Source of the DNA: Mumia xiangluensis
GTDB lineage: Bacteria; Actinomycetota; Actinomycetes; Propionibacteriales; Nocardioidaceae
NCBI RefSeq assembly: GCF_010994095.1
Contig: NZ_WJYO01000001.1
Span: forward strand, 1,240,001 to 1,304,000
Direction: 5' to 3'
Length of the DNA: 64,000 nucleotides
In this document: piece after piece, positions 9,780-18,215 of the stretch
Numbering within the stretch: the first letter of the stretch is position 1
How the letters are laid out: each line of letters begins with the position of its first letter
Made by a program: the position numbers and the translations under genes
Notes under the pieces: model-generated
Seen by the model: only the letters and a program-made list of their open reading frames with translations
What the model was told of the DNA's origin: nothing
The model's database searches: none

Positions 9780-10310
9780 GTGGCACGTGCACTTGTCGAC
9801 GAGGGCGGGGAGCCGTGGTCGGCCGCTGCTGCCATCCGGAGCGCGCTCTCTGCCGCCGAGCTCGAGCACGTCGAGTTCCGGCCGGGCGTCTTCGAGGTGA
9901 CGATCCCCGGGACGCGCAAGCTGCAGACGACGTGCCGTCTCGAGGTCGGTGACCACGCGCTGGGGATCCACGCCTTCGTCGCGCGGCGCCCCGACGAGAA
10001 CCACGAGGCCGTCTATCGCTGGCTCCTCGAGCGCAACCTGCGGATGTACGCGGTGTCGTTCGCGGTCGACAGCGCGGGCGACATCTATCTCGACGGCCGG
10101 ATGCCGCTGCACGCGGTCACTGAGGACGAGGTCGACCGCATCTTGGGGTCGGTGCTGACGTATGCGGACGACTCGTTCAACACGATCCTCGAGCTCGGGT
10201 TCGCGACCTCCATCCGCAAGGAGTGGGAGTGGCGGATCTCGCGCGGGGAGTCGACCCGCAACCTCGAGGCGTTCCGTCATCTCCTGAACAAGGAGTCAAC
10301 TCAAGGTTGA
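9780..10310 (+). CDS. YbjN domain-containing protein
   Basis: This 176-residue protein has the YbjN fold signature: VEFRPGVFEVTIPGTRKLQTTCRLEVGDHALGIHAFVARRPDENHEAVYRWLLERN, then YAVSFAVDSAGDIYLDGRMPL. YbjN proteins are small alpha/beta proteins related to type III secretion chaperones; their role in actinobacteria is not established. The start is a GTG with AGAGGAGG 7 nt upstream, inside the second unit of a tandem duplication. It is immediately downstream of mshA and probably cotranscribed with it. Its stop codon lies inside the upstream operator of the next gene. Confidence 0.85.
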   Translation: MARALVDEGGEPWSAAAAIRSALSAAELEHVEFRPGVFEVTIPGTRKLQTTCRLEVGDHALGIHAFVARRPDENHEAVYRWLLERNLRMYAVSFAVDSAGDIYLDGRMPLHAVTEDEVDRILGSVLTYADDSFNTILELGFATSIRKEWEWRISRGESTRNLEAFRHLLNKESTQG

Positions 10311-10339
10311 CGGGTCGTCATCGTCAACCTAAGGTTGAC
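10295..10339 (+). promoter_or_regulatory. Two 17-bp operators lying on the -35 and -10 of the HTH/Clp-N gene
   Basis: The downstream site, GTCAACCTAAGGTTGAC (10323-10339), is a perfect palindrome around a central A. The upstream site, GTCAACTCAAGGTTGAC (10295-10311), matches it at 15 of 17 positions. The likely promoter is TTGACG (10307-10312), 17 bp, TAAGGT (10330-10335), with the ATG 6 nt after the -10. The upstream operator therefore covers the -35 and the downstream one the -10; their centres are 28 bp apart. A repressor bound to both would fully block the promoter. The adjacent HTH protein is the obvious candidate. Confidence 0.8.
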
Positions 10340-10341
10340 GC

Positions 10342-11058
10342 ATGACCGAGACCCCGCGTACGCAGCTCCCCCTCCGACTCGACGACCTCATCGACGCCGT
10401 CAAGAAGGGGTACGACGACCCGCTCGACCAGCTCGCGAGCGCAGTCGTCGCGTCCGAGGCTCTGGGGGAGATGGCCGACAGTCTCATCGGCCACTTCGTC
10501 GACCAGGCCCGCCGAACCGGAGCCTCGTGGTCCCAGATCGGCCAGAGCATGGGCGTCACCAAGCAGGCCGCGCAGAAGCGATTCGTCGCGAAGCCGCGCG
10601 AGCCCGAGCAGTCCGCCCCCGACCCGGCCGGCGGGTTCAGCCAGTTCACCGCCGAGGCGCGGCAGGTGGTCGTCGGTTCCCAGGAGGAGGCGCACGCAGC
10701 CGGCCACGACCACATCCGCCCTGCCCACCTCGCTCTCGGCCTGCTCCGCCAGTCCGACGCGACGGCGACGCAGGTGCTCACCGCGCAGGCTGACGCCGAC
10801 GCGCTCCGGAACGCACTCGTGGCGACGCTGCCAGAACCGGTCGCCGTGGTGCCTGCGCTGATCCCGTTCGACGACGGCGCACGCCGCGCGCTCGAGGCGA
10901 CCTTCGCCCACGCCCAGCGGCTCGACGCCGCCCAGGTCGGGACCGAGCACGTTCTCCTGGCCCTCCTCGACGACGCCGCCGTCGCCGACGCCCTCGCGAC
11001 CGCCGGGGCGGATCCGGCGGCGGTCGACGCGCTCCTTCGGACGAGCGCGGCGCGCTGA
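10342..11058 (+). CDS. HTH protein with two Clp-N-type repeats (probable autoregulator)
   Basis: This 238-residue protein has an N-terminal helical part with a helix-turn-helix (about residues 52-76; SWSQIGQSMGVTKQAAQKRF). Two Clp-N-like repeats follow, at about residues 95-160 (FTAEARQVVVGSQEEAHAAGHDHIRPAHLALGLL) and 170-238 (ALEATFAHAQRLDAAQVGTEHVLLALL). Clp-N repeats are the adaptor and substrate-contacting part of ClpC/ClpB, but no AAA module is present. Such HTH/Clp-N proteins are common in actinobacteria; they may sense protein-quality state, which is an inference. Two palindromic operators lie exactly over its promoter, and the start is leaderless (TAAGGT, 6 nt, ATG), so self-repression is likely. 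Confidence 0.85.
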   Translation: MTETPRTQLPLRLDDLIDAVKKGYDDPLDQLASAVVASEALGEMADSLIGHFVDQARRTGASWSQIGQSMGVTKQAAQKRFVAKPREPEQSAPDPAGGFSQFTAEARQVVVGSQEEAHAAGHDHIRPAHLALGLLRQSDATATQVLTAQADADALRNALVATLPEPVAVVPALIPFDDGARRALEATFAHAQRLDAAQVGTEHVLLALLDDAAVADALATAGADPAAVDALLRTSAAR

Positions 11059-11059
11059 C

Positions 11060-12076
11060 TCAGCCTCGGACGCGGGCGAGGATCCGGCCCTCCGTCTCGG
11101 CGTCGATCCCGAGCGGTCCGCGCTCCGGGTGGGGTGGAGCGCCCGCGCCCTCGTCCTCCAGCCACGACCACGTGTCGGAGACGGTCTCCTCCAGGGGACG
11201 GCACCGAAGGCCCGCTGCTCGAGCGGCCGACGTGTCGCCCTCGTGGAGGCCGGCGAGGTCGCCGGTCGGCGGAACCCAGATCGGCAGGTCGCTCCATCCC
11301 GTCACGCCCTCTGCGGCGAGCACCTCGGGCGACGCCCACACCAGCCTGGCGTCAGCACCGGTCGCGCTGATGCACGCCGCGAGCAGAGCGCCGATCGTCG
11401 TGTGCCCGGGTGCGCTCACCGCGTCGTACGTGCCGCCTCCGGCACCACCTCGTACGGCGAGCTCGGCCCGGTCGAGCATCCATCCGGCGAGGTCGCGGCC
11501 GTCGACGTACTGCAGCGGGCGCCCCGGCGGACCCGGCGCGATCACGTCGCCGCCGCCGGCGACGCGGCGCAGCCACCAGGGAAGGCGGCCGACGACCTCG
11601 TACGGGCCGATCACGAGTCCGGCGCGGGCGACGAGGGCACGTTCGTCGTACGCGTCGAGGACGGCGATCTCGGCGCCGCGCTTGGCCGCCGCGTAGTCGT
11701 CGGCCGAACGGCTGTCCGGATCGCCGTCGACCACCGGGGCGCTCTCGTCCGCACCAGGACGGATCGGCCAGGTGTACACCGAGCGACTCGACACGTAACC
11801 GTAGTGCGCGACCCGGTCGCTCAGCAGGCGTGCCGAGTCACGGACCACCGCAGGTTCCTCGGACCAGGTGTCGAGCACCGCGTCCCAGGTGTCGCCGCCG
11901 AGGACCTGGGTGAGCGCGGGGTGGTCACGTCGGTCGGCGAACCGCCCGTCGACGCCGGAGGCCGGCGTGCCGCTGGTCCCGCGCGTCACGGTGGTCACGT
12001 CGTGACCGCGAGCGAGGGCGATCTCGACGGCCGCGCGGCCGACGTGGTGGGTTCCGCCGAGGACGAGGAGGCGCAT
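11060..12076 (-). CDS. NAD(P)-dependent epimerase/dehydratase-like reductase (extended SDR)
   Basis: This 338-residue protein begins [33 protein letters not shown], a Rossmann nucleotide-binding motif of the G-x-x-x-x-G type. It has YVSSRSVY at the catalytic Ser/Tyr region and YAAAKRGAE as a Y-x3-K-like motif. The C-terminal half ([17 protein letters not shown], then [15 protein letters not shown]) is typical of reductases annotated NAD-dependent epimerase/dehydratase in actinobacteria. Substrate unknown. The ATG was chosen at the start of the Rossmann strand, with GAGGA a few bases upstream. It converges on the HTH/Clp-N gene with only 1 bp between the two stop codons. Confidence 0.82.
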   Translation of the reverse strand: MRLLVLGGTHHVGRAAVEIALARGHDVTTVTRGTSGTPASGVDGRFADRRDHPALTQVLGGDTWDAVLDTWSEEPAVVRDSARLLSDRVAHYGYVSSRSVYTWPIRPGADESAPVVDGDPDSRSADDYAAAKRGAEIAVLDAYDERALVARAGLVIGPYEVVGRLPWWLRRVAGGGDVIAPGPPGRPLQYVDGRDLAGWMLDRAELAVRGGAGGGTYDAVSAPGHTTIGALLAACISATGADARLVWASPEVLAAEGVTGWSDLPIWVPPTGDLAGLHEGDTSAARAAGLRCRPLEETVSDTWSWLEDEGAGAPPHPERGPLGIDAETEGRILARVRG

Positions 12077-12142
12077 GTCCTCACCCTCCTGGCGCCGCGT
12101 CTCGCCCACAAGGCCTTCTGCTCGGGGCGGAACCGGCGTGGT

Positions 12143-12148
12143 TAGGCT
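12143..12148 (+). promoter_or_regulatory. -10 hexamer TAGGCT, leaderless promoter of gpmA
   Basis: TAGGCT is followed by 7 nt and then the ATG of gpmA, with no Shine-Dalgarno sequence in between. It sits in the 79-bp gap between the divergent reductase and gpmA starts. Confidence 0.6.
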
Positions 12149-12155
12149 GAGCGGC

Positions 12156-12905
12156 ATGAGCACGTACAACCTCGTCCTCCTCCGCCACGGCGAGAGCGAC
12201 TGGAACCAGAAGAACCTCTTCACCGGATGGGTCGACGTCGACCTCACCGCGAAGGGCGAGGCCGAGGCCGCTGCCGCCGCGCCGCTGCTCGCCGACGCCG
12301 GACTGCTCCCGGACGTCGTGCACACCTCGCTCCTGCGCCGCGCCATCCGTACGGCGCAGATCGCGCTCGACGGCATCGACCGCCACTGGATCCCGGTCCG
12401 CCGCTCCTGGCGGCTCAATGAGCGCCACTACGGTGCGCTCCAGGGCAAGGACAAGAAGGCCACCCTCGAGGAGTACGGCGAGGAGCAGTTCATGCAGTGG
12501 CGACGCTCGTACGACGTGCCGCCGCCGCCGCTGGACGCCGACTCCGAGTTCAGCCAGTTCAACGACGTCCGGTACGCCGACCTCCCGCCGGAGGTGCGCC
12601 CCCGTACGGAGGCACTGGCGAACGTGCTCGACCGCTTCCTCCCGTACTGGTACGACGCGATCGTCCCCGACCTGCGTGTCGGCCGTACGGTCCTCGTCGC
12701 TGCGCACGGCAACTCGCTGCGCGCCCTCGTGAAGCACCTCGACGGCATGTCCGAGGAGGCTGTCGTCGGGCTCAACATCCCCACCGGCATGCCGCTGCAC
12801 TACGAGCTCGACGACGCGCTGCGCCCCGTGACGCCGGGCGGGCGCTACCTCGATCCAGAGGCTGCGCGCGCTGCCGCGGAGGCCGTCGCGAACCAGGGGC
12901 GCTGA
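12156..12905 (+). CDS. gpmA: 2,3-bisphosphoglycerate-dependent phosphoglycerate mutase
   Basis: This 249-residue enzyme interconverts 3- and 2-phosphoglycerate in glycolysis. The phosphoacceptor motif LRHGESDWN carries His11; the [15 protein letters not shown] stretch, RHYGALQG and the second catalytic histidine in [15 protein letters not shown] are all present. The length is the standard 249. It has a leaderless start 7 nt after TAGGCT. The upstream in-frame region back to 12075 is antisense to the reductase gene and does not look like part of the enzyme. In many actinobacteria gpmA lies near the phoU/senX3/regX3 block, as it does here. Confidence 0.96.
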   Translation: MSTYNLVLLRHGESDWNQKNLFTGWVDVDLTAKGEAEAAAAAPLLADAGLLPDVVHTSLLRRAIRTAQIALDGIDRHWIPVRRSWRLNERHYGALQGKDKKATLEEYGEEQFMQWRRSYDVPPPPLDADSEFSQFNDVRYADLPPEVRPRTEALANVLDRFLPYWYDAIVPDLRVGRTVLVAAHGNSLRALVKHLDGMSEEAVVGLNIPTGMPLHYELDDALRPVTPGGRYLDPEAARAAAEAVANQGR

Positions 12906-12917
12906 CACCTGAGCCCG

Positions 12918-13718
12918 GTGGAGATGGCGCTCGTCCTCCTCGCGGGGGTCGGCGCCGGCGTCATCAACACGATCGTCGGGTCGGGCACGCTGATCACGTT
13001 CCCCACGCTGGTCGCGTTCGGCGTGCCACCCGTCACGGCGACGATGAGCAACGCCGTGGGGCTCGTGCCGGGCAACATCAGCGGGTCGTTCGGCTACCGG
13101 CGCGAGCTGGCCGGCCAGGGGTTCCTGGTGAAGCGGCTGCTCCCGGCGTCGCTGCTCGGCTCCCTGGTCGGTGCGTACCTCCTGCTCCACCTGCCGGAGG
13201 ACGCCTTCATCGCCGTCGTGCCGGTCCTGCTGGTGCTCGCGCTGATCCTGGTCGTGGTGCAGCCGCCGCTCCAGAAGTGGCTCAACGCGCGCCGCGAGGC
13301 GAGCGGGGCCGCGGCCGTCACCCTCGACACGATGAGCGCCCCGCGGAGCGCGGCGCTGCTCGCGACGGTGTTCCTCTGCGGGATCTACGGCGGCTACTTC
13401 GCCGCTGCGCAGGGGATCCTGCTCATGGGCATCCTCGGGCTGCTCGTCCCGCTGGCGCTCCAGCGGATGAACGCGCTCAAGAACGTCCTCGTCCTGGGCG
13501 TCAACGTGGTCTCCGCGACGACGTACGTCGTGGTCGCCACCTGGGGCGGTGGCGCCCATGAGCTGGACTGGACCGCCGTCGGCCTGGTCGCGGTCGGCTC
13601 GCTGATCGGCGGGGCCGTCGGCGCGGGCATCGGTCGCCGACTGCCGCCGCTGCTCCTGCGGGCCTGCATCCTCGTCCTGGGCCTGATCGCGCTGTACACC
13701 ATCCTCGGGATGCGCTGA
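12918..13718 (+). CDS. TauE/SafE family sulfite/organosulfonate exporter-like membrane protein
   Basis: This 266-residue protein has eight predicted membrane segments in two halves. Each half begins with the family's glycine-rich motif: AGVGAGVINTIVGSGTLITFP near the N-terminus and FLCGIYGGYFAAAQGILLM near residue 155. TauE/SafE proteins are thought to move sulfite, sulfoacetate or other anions across the membrane; specificity is unknown here. The start used is a GTG 12 bp after the gpmA stop; an ATG two codons later is equally possible. The short gap suggests cotranscription with gpmA. Confidence 0.85.
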   Translation: MEMALVLLAGVGAGVINTIVGSGTLITFPTLVAFGVPPVTATMSNAVGLVPGNISGSFGYRRELAGQGFLVKRLLPASLLGSLVGAYLLLHLPEDAFIAVVPVLLVLALILVVVQPPLQKWLNARREASGAAAVTLDTMSAPRSAALLATVFLCGIYGGYFAAAQGILLMGILGLLVPLALQRMNALKNVLVLGVNVVSATTYVVVATWGGGAHELDWTAVGLVAVGSLIGGAVGAGIGRRLPPLLLRACILVLGLIALYTILGMR

Positions 13719-13744
13719 GCCCGGACCGCCGCCCTGGCGGGGCG

Positions 13745-14392
13745 TCAGACGTGCGGGACCTCGCCGGTGACCTGGTAGAACACCCGCCGTGCGATCGAGA
13801 CCGCGTGGTCGCCCGTGCGCTCGTAGTAGCGCGCGAGGAGGGCGACGTCGACCGCGGCCTCGACGCCGCCGGTCCAGCTGTCGCCGAGCAGCCGGTGGAA
13901 CATCGTGCGGTAGAGGCCGTCCATCTCGTCGTCGGCCGACAGCAGCGCGGCGGCCGCGTCGAGGTCATGGGTGCCGAGCACGATGGCGACGGACTCGAGC
14001 ATCCCGCCGGCGACGCGCGCCATCTCTGCGACCGTCGGCCGGGCCGCATCCGGGACAGCCGGGTCAGGCATGCGCATGCGGGCGAGCTTGGCGATGTGGA
14101 CGGCGAGGTCGCCGATCCGCTCGAGGTCGCCGGCGATCCGGAGCCCGGCGACCACGCGCCGAAGGTCCGTCGCCACGGGCTGCTGGGTCGCGATCAGCGA
14201 GATCGCGTCACTCTCGCACGACTCCCGCGCGGCGTCGATCACGGCATCGCCGCTGATCACCATCTCCGCCGCACCGAGGTCTCCGTCGAGCAGCGCGGCG
14301 GACGCGCGCGCGAGCGAGAACCGCACCGCCGTCGTCATCGCCACGAGGTCGGCGTCGAGGGCATCAAGCTGGTCATCGTAGAACTCGCGCAT
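13745..14392 (-). CDS. phoU: Phosphate signalling accessory protein PhoU
   Basis: This 215-residue all-helical protein carries two copies of the PhoU metal-binding motif: ERIGDLAVHIAK in the first half and ERTGDHAVSIAR in the second. PhoU links the Pst phosphate transporter with the PhoR/SenX3 kinase and dampens the phosphate-starvation response. It opens MREFYDDQLDALDADL, as in actinobacterial homologues. On the minus strand TAGGGT lies 6 nt before the ATG, so a leaderless start is likely. It is divergent from senX3, with PHO-box-like repeats in the gap, which matches the Streptomyces phoU-phoRP arrangement. Confidence 0.95.
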   Translation of the reverse strand: MREFYDDQLDALDADLVAMTTAVRFSLARASAALLDGDLGAAEMVISGDAVIDAARESCESDAISLIATQQPVATDLRRVVAGLRIAGDLERIGDLAVHIAKLARMRMPDPAVPDAARPTVAEMARVAGGMLESVAIVLGTHDLDAAAALLSADDEMDGLYRTMFHRLLGDSWTGGVEAAVDVALLARYYERTGDHAVSIARRVFYQVTGEVPHV

Positions 14393-14413
14393 GCTAGGAC
14401 CCTAGAGAGCCTG

Positions 14414-14452
14414 GGTGAATGCCGCCCGACCTGCGGTGAACGGGTGGTGAAC
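14414..14452. promoter_or_regulatory. PHO-box-like direct repeats between phoU and senX3
   Basis: Two identical heptamers GGTGAAC lie at 14435-14441 and 14446-14452, exactly 11 bp apart. A degenerate GGTGAAT lies at 14414-14420. The 11-bp periodicity and the GTGAAC/GTTCAC core match the PHO boxes bound by PhoP in Streptomyces and RegX3 in mycobacteria. The site is between the divergent phoU and senX3-regX3 genes, so the response regulator probably controls its own operon and phoU. Confidence 0.75.
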
Positions 14453-14524
14453 TCTGGGGGAATGGGCGCTTGTCCGTCGCCGGAGAATTCGGGCGGCGCG
14501 TCGCGGCGTGCGTACGATCGAGGT

Positions 14525-15724
14525 GTGGATCCGAACATCGCGTTCGCGTTCGGCATCGCGCTCGGCCTGCTCATCGGGGCGTGCGTGGTGTGGGCGTGGC
14601 GCTACAGCGAGCGTCAGCAGGAGGACATTCCTGCGCGCCCAGACCCCGAAGTGCCGCCCGGCGCCGAAGCCGTCCTCGCGGTGCTGCGCTCGTCCGCCGT
14701 CATCGTCGACGCAGCCGATCGCGTCGTGAAGGCCTCCGCGCCGGCACACGTGATGGGCCTCCTCCAGGACACGCGCCTGGAGCACCCCACGCTGCGCGAC
14801 CTGGTGCACCAGGTACGCCGTGACGGTCAGGTGCGCGAGCAGGAGATCGGCCTCGGGTTCGGTCGGGGTGGCCAGCGCCACGTCCTCGTGCGGGTCGCCC
14901 CGCTGACCTCGCGCCTCGTGCTCGTCCTCGTGGAGGACCGCACCTCCGAGCGCCGGGTCGAGATGATCCGCCGCGACTTCGTGGCCAACGTGAGCCACGA
15001 GCTCAAGACCCCGGTGGGTGCCTTGAACCTCCTTGCCGAGGCTGTGGGCGAGGCACGCGACGACCCCGAGGCGGTCGTACGCTTCAGCGGCCGGATGAAG
15101 CGCGAGGGTGCGCGACTCACCCGCCTGGTCCAGCAGATCATCGAGCTCTCCAGGCTCCAGGCCGACTCGCTGGTCGACGAGCCTCAGGAGGTCGACGTCG
15201 CGGGGCTCATCGCGACCGCCGCAGAGCGCAACGCGGTGGACGCCGAGGTGCGCGGGATCGAGGTGACGACGCGCTCCGACGACCAGATGTACGTCCTCGG
15301 CGACTCCGAGCAGCTCTTGCAGGCCGTCAACAACCTCGTCGAGAACGCCATCGCGTACTCCGAGGTCGGCACCAGCGTCACCGTCGACGCGGCGCGCGTC
15401 GACGACATGGTCCGCATCGCCGTCCGCGATCAGGGCATCGGCATCGCCCAGGCAGAGATCGACCGCATCTTCGAGCGCTTCTACCGGGTCGACCCGGCCC
15501 GTGCACGCAGCACCGGCGGCACCGGGCTCGGCCTGTCGATCGTCAAGCACGTCGCCGCGAGCCACGCCGGGTCGGTCGAGGTCTGGAGCGAGCCCGGCCA
15601 GGGATCGTCGTTCACCCTGGTCCTGCCGGCCGCCGCGCGGACCCACGACCCCGACGACTTCGAGACTCTCCAACCCGCCCCGCCGACGGTCCCATCCGTC
15701 CACGCCCAGGAGGCCCGATCGTGA
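14525..15724 (+). CDS. senX3: Phosphate-responsive sensor histidine kinase SenX3 (PhoR type)
   Basis: This 399-residue protein has one N-terminal membrane helix (about residues 3-25; FAFGIALGLLIGACVVWAW). It continues with a PAS-like region (about 48-135), a HisKA domain with phosphoacceptor His158 in NVSHELKTPVG, and an HATPase domain with N box NNLVENAIAYS, G1 DQGIGI, F box FERFYR and G2 GTGLGLSIVKH. It autophosphorylates and controls RegX3 according to phosphate supply. The GTG at 14525 lies 6 nt after TACGAT (14513-14518), a leaderless start; earlier in-frame sequence is antisense to phoU. It overlaps regX3 by 4 bp. Confidence 0.94.
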   Translation: MDPNIAFAFGIALGLLIGACVVWAWRYSERQQEDIPARPDPEVPPGAEAVLAVLRSSAVIVDAADRVVKASAPAHVMGLLQDTRLEHPTLRDLVHQVRRDGQVREQEIGLGFGRGGQRHVLVRVAPLTSRLVLVLVEDRTSERRVEMIRRDFVANVSHELKTPVGALNLLAEAVGEARDDPEAVVRFSGRMKREGARLTRLVQQIIELSRLQADSLVDEPQEVDVAGLIATAAERNAVDAEVRGIEVTTRSDDQMYVLGDSEQLLQAVNNLVENAIAYSEVGTSVTVDAARVDDMVRIAVRDQGIGIAQAEIDRIFERFYRVDPARARSTGGTGLGLSIVKHVAASHAGSVEVWSEPGQGSSFTLVLPAAARTHDPDDFETLQPAPPTVPSVHAQEARS

Positions 15725-16401
15725 CCCGTGTACTCGTCGTCGAGGACGAGGAGAGCTACATCGACGCGCTCTCCTACGTGCTGCGCAAGGAGGGGTTCGA
15801 GGTGGCGATCGCCACCGACGGGCACGCCGCGCTCGAGGAGTTCGACCGCAGCGGCGCCGACATCGTCCTGCTCGACCTCATGCTGCCCGGGATCAGCGGG
15901 ACCGAGGTGTGCCGCAAGCTCCGGTCGTCGTCCTCGGTGCCGGTCATCATGGTCAGCGCCAAGGACTCCGAGGTCGACAAGGTCGTGGGCCTGGAGCTCG
16001 GGGCCGACGACTACGTCACCAAGCCGTACAGCCCGCGCGAGCTGGTCGCCCGCATCCGGGCGGTTCTGCGCCGCGGCGCCGACAACGCGGTCGCCGACGA
16101 CTCCGCGCTCGAGGTCGGACGCGTCCGGATGGACGTCGACCGCCACGTCGTCACGGTCGCAGGCGACGAGGTACGCCTCCCGCTGAAGGAGTTCGAGCTG
16201 CTGGAGCTCTTCCTCCGCAACGTCGGCCGGGTCCTCACCCGCGGGCAGCTCATCGACCGTGTCTGGGGCTCGGACTACGTCGGTGACACCAAGACGCTGG
16301 ACGTCCACGTGAAGCGTCTGCGCGCCAAGATCGAGCAGGACCCCGCACGTCCGACCACGCTCGTGACGGTCCGCGGGCTCGGATACAAGTACGACGCGTA
16401 G
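15721..16401 (+). CDS. regX3: OmpR-family response regulator RegX3 (PhoP type)
   Basis: This 226-residue protein has an N-terminal receiver domain (acidic pocket EDE at residues 8-10, phosphoacceptor Asp52 in LLDLMLPG, conserved lysine in [15 protein letters not shown]). The C-terminal winged helix of the OmpR/PhoB class shows [27 protein letters not shown] and [14 protein letters not shown]. It is the partner of SenX3 and activates phosphate-uptake genes through PHO boxes such as the one at 14414-14452. It starts at a GTG overlapping the senX3 stop (GTGA), so the two are translationally coupled. A repeat array begins just after its stop. Confidence 0.95.
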   Translation: MTRVLVVEDEESYIDALSYVLRKEGFEVAIATDGHAALEEFDRSGADIVLLDLMLPGISGTEVCRKLRSSSSVPVIMVSAKDSEVDKVVGLELGADDYVTKPYSPRELVARIRAVLRRGADNAVADDSALEVGRVRMDVDRHVVTVAGDEVRLPLKEFELLELFLRNVGRVLTRGQLIDRVWGSDYVGDTKTLDVHVKRLRAKIEQDPARPTTLVTVRGLGYKYDA

Positions 16402-16402
16402 G

Positions 16403-16505
16403 TCTCGATCGCTTCGCGCCTCGACCGGCGGGGATCCGTGCGCCTCGACCAGCGGAGTCCGCGTGTCTCGACCAGCGGGGATCCGTGCGCCTCGACCAGC
16501 GGGCC
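16403..16505. repeat. Intergenic repeat array (CTCGACCAGCGG family)
   Basis: Four units each begin CTCGACCRGCGG: 16420-16443, 16444-16466, 16467-16490 and a partial 16491-16505. They are 23-24 bp long and lie directly head to tail with no spacers, preceded by a GTCTCGAT...GCG cap. Read on the other strand the core is CCGCTGGTCGAG, the same family as the array at 43391-43495 (CCGCTGGTTGAG). Such arrays are common intergenic repeats in this group of actinobacteria. It fills the gap between regX3 and nfo and ends at the nfo -10 hexamer. Confidence 0.8.
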
Positions 16506-16506
16506 C

Positions 16507-16512
16507 TAGGCT
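16507..16512 (+). promoter_or_regulatory. -10 hexamer TAGGCT upstream of the MRLIA mini-ORF and nfo
   Basis: TAGGCT ends 6 nt before the ATG at 16519, the usual spacing for a leaderless start in this window. That ATG is not in the nfo frame; it opens a five-codon reading frame that overlaps the nfo start. Confidence 0.6.
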
Positions 16513-16518
16513 GGCGGG

Positions 16519-16536
16519 ATGAGGCTGATCGCATGA
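16519..16536 (+). CDS. Five-codon leaderless mini-ORF coupled to nfo
   Basis: The reading frame encodes M-R-L-I-A and stops at TGA (16534-16536), which overlaps the nfo ATG in the arrangement ATGA. Its ATG is the one at the leaderless distance from TAGGCT. A ribosome that starts here would stop on top of the nfo start codon and could reinitiate. nfo itself has no Shine-Dalgarno sequence, which makes coupling through this mini-ORF plausible. Too short for any protein function of its own. Confidence 0.45.
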   Translation: MRLIA

Positions 16537-17330
16537 AGACCCGGATCGGGACCCACGTCGACCAGGAGAAGCCCTTCGACGACGTCGAGCGTGTCGGGGC
16601 GGACGTCGCCCAGCTCTTCCTGGGCAACCCGCAGAGCTGGAAGTGGCCGAAGTACGAGTACGCCGGTGGTGCGGACGGGCTCCGTGACGACGCCGCGGCC
16701 CGGGACCTGCCGCTCTACGTGCACGCCCCGTACCTCCTCAACGTGGCGAGTCTGAACAACCGGGTCCGCATCCCGAGCCGCAAGCTCGTCCAGAACGCGG
16801 TCGACGGTGCGCACGCGATCGGCGCGCAGGGGGTGATCCTCCACGGCGGCTACGTCGACTCGGAGGACGACCTCGACAAGGGCTTCGACAACTGGCGCAA
16901 GGCGGTCGAGGCCATCGACGCCAAGGTCCCGGTCCTCCTCGAGAACACCGCAGGAGGCGACTTCTCGATGGCGCGACGGTTCGAGCGGATCGAGCGGACC
17001 TGGGAGGCCATCCAGGCAGGGGGCGGAGGCGACGCGTGGGGCTTCTGCCTCGACACCTGTCACGCCTGGGCGGGCGGCATCGAGCTGGAAGGGATCGTCG
17101 ACCGGATCACGGCCGTGACCGGCCGCATCGACCTCGTGCACTGCAACAACAGCCGGGACGCCTTCGGCTCCGGCGCGGACCGGCACGCTCACCTCACCGA
17201 GGGGACCATCCCGCCGGCGCAGCTGGTCGAGATCGTCGCAGCGGCCGGCGCACCGGTGATCATCGAGACGCACGCCGACGACAAGACCGGCGACGACATC
17301 GCGTGGCTGCGGGACCAGCTGGGCCAGTAG
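16533..17330 (+). CDS. nfo: Deoxyribonuclease IV / AP endonuclease
   Basis: This 265-residue TIM-barrel protein belongs to the Nfo/AP endonuclease family 2. It cuts DNA 5' of abasic sites during base excision repair, using three zinc ions. Visible metal-ligand motifs are [52 protein letters not shown] and IETHADD. It begins MKTRIGTHV, the usual first strand; the frame runs further upstream into the repeat array, which is not coding. It has no ribosome binding site; the mini-ORF just upstream probably delivers ribosomes. Confidence 0.92.
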   Translation: MKTRIGTHVDQEKPFDDVERVGADVAQLFLGNPQSWKWPKYEYAGGADGLRDDAAARDLPLYVHAPYLLNVASLNNRVRIPSRKLVQNAVDGAHAIGAQGVILHGGYVDSEDDLDKGFDNWRKAVEAIDAKVPVLLENTAGGDFSMARRFERIERTWEAIQAGGGGDAWGFCLDTCHAWAGGIELEGIVDRITAVTGRIDLVHCNNSRDAFGSGADRHAHLTEGTIPPAQLVEIVAAAGAPVIIETHADDKTGDDIAWLRDQLGQ

Positions 17331-17366
17331 TCCCCAGGGTGACGGCCCGCGAAACGCGCGGTCGAG

Positions 17367-17963
17367 TCAGTTCGACGAGGGCTCTGCGGTGGTGTCGCCC
17401 TCGTCCGAGTGGGTCTCCGCGTCACCCTCAGCGGCCTCGTCCTCGGCCGTGACGTCGCCGGTCGTCTCCTCGCTGCCTGCGGGCTTCGCGACGGCGTCGT
17501 ACATCGGGGTGCGCGTGACGATCGGCAGCGGGAACTGGACCTGCCCGGCGTTGGCGAAGGTGAACGTCGCGGTCACGAACTGGCCAGCGAAGAGCTCTTC
17601 GCCGCTGATGACCACCGACGGCTTGAGGCCGAGCGTGTAGAGCCGGCGGATCGGGAGCGCGACAGCGTCGTCGAAAGTGACCTCCACCGGCGTGCCTGCG
17701 CGGGTCATGACCTCGACGCCGACGAGGCGGTCGGTCTGGAGCGCCTGGTTGACGAGGCCGGCGGACAGTGTCGCCGAGCCGTCCTCGTTCTTCACGAAGA
17801 GTGCGTTGAGGATGTCGACGTCGCCGGAGCGGTCGTTGCTGCCGATCCCCGCCTGGTAGATCGCGCTGGTCTGTGCGTTGAAGCCGGTGCCGCAGCCCGT
17901 GACGAGGACGGCGATGGCGCCGACGATGACAGCGACGAGAGCACGGCGGGAGCGAGAGAGCAC
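17367..17963 (-). CDS. lpqE: LpqE-like lipoprotein
   Basis: This 198-residue exported protein has a basic N-terminus, a hydrophobic stretch and the lipobox VTGC, so it should be lipid-anchored to the outer face of the membrane at the cysteine near residue 24. The body ([23 protein letters not shown], then [19 protein letters not shown]) and the acidic low-complexity tail fit the LpqE family. LpqE (Rv3584) is the neighbour of carD in Mycobacterium tuberculosis, as here. A ribosome binding site AGAAAGGG lies upstream. The exact role is unknown. It is divergent from carD across a 252-bp gap. Confidence 0.8.
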   Translation of the reverse strand: MLSRSRRALVAVIVGAIAVLVTGCGTGFNAQTSAIYQAGIGSNDRSGDVDILNALFVKNEDGSATLSAGLVNQALQTDRLVGVEVMTRAGTPVEVTFDDAVALPIRRLYTLGLKPSVVISGEELFAGQFVTATFTFANAGQVQFPLPIVTRTPMYDAVAKPAGSEETTGDVTAEDEAAEGDAETHSDEGDTTAEPSSN

Positions 17964-18215
17964 AGCCCGACCCTTTCTTCTGAGATCACCTGGTCACCCG
18001 GACGCACGCGAAGCGATCGGCTTCGGCATGCGGGTGACGCCCAACAGCGTATCTGCGGACTGCGTGGAGCGTGCGACGAGGTCGTCCTTGCGCCCGCGGG
18101 TGCCACTCAGATCGGACTTTGTCAAGTCACGATTTGGCCCCTGACCTGCATAAACGATAAAGGACACTCTTGTGGGCCGTGTTATCCTAGTCACCTAAGA
18201 AAGGGCAATGGACAT

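Noticed and set aside
11990-12012. Fourth copy of the 57-bp palindrome suggested by GTGGTCACGTCGTGACC
   Set aside because: It lies inside the reductase coding region and lacks the outer blocks and spacing.
16403-16505. CRISPR array
   Set aside because: The 23-24-bp units are directly adjacent with no spacers, and no cas genes are in the window.
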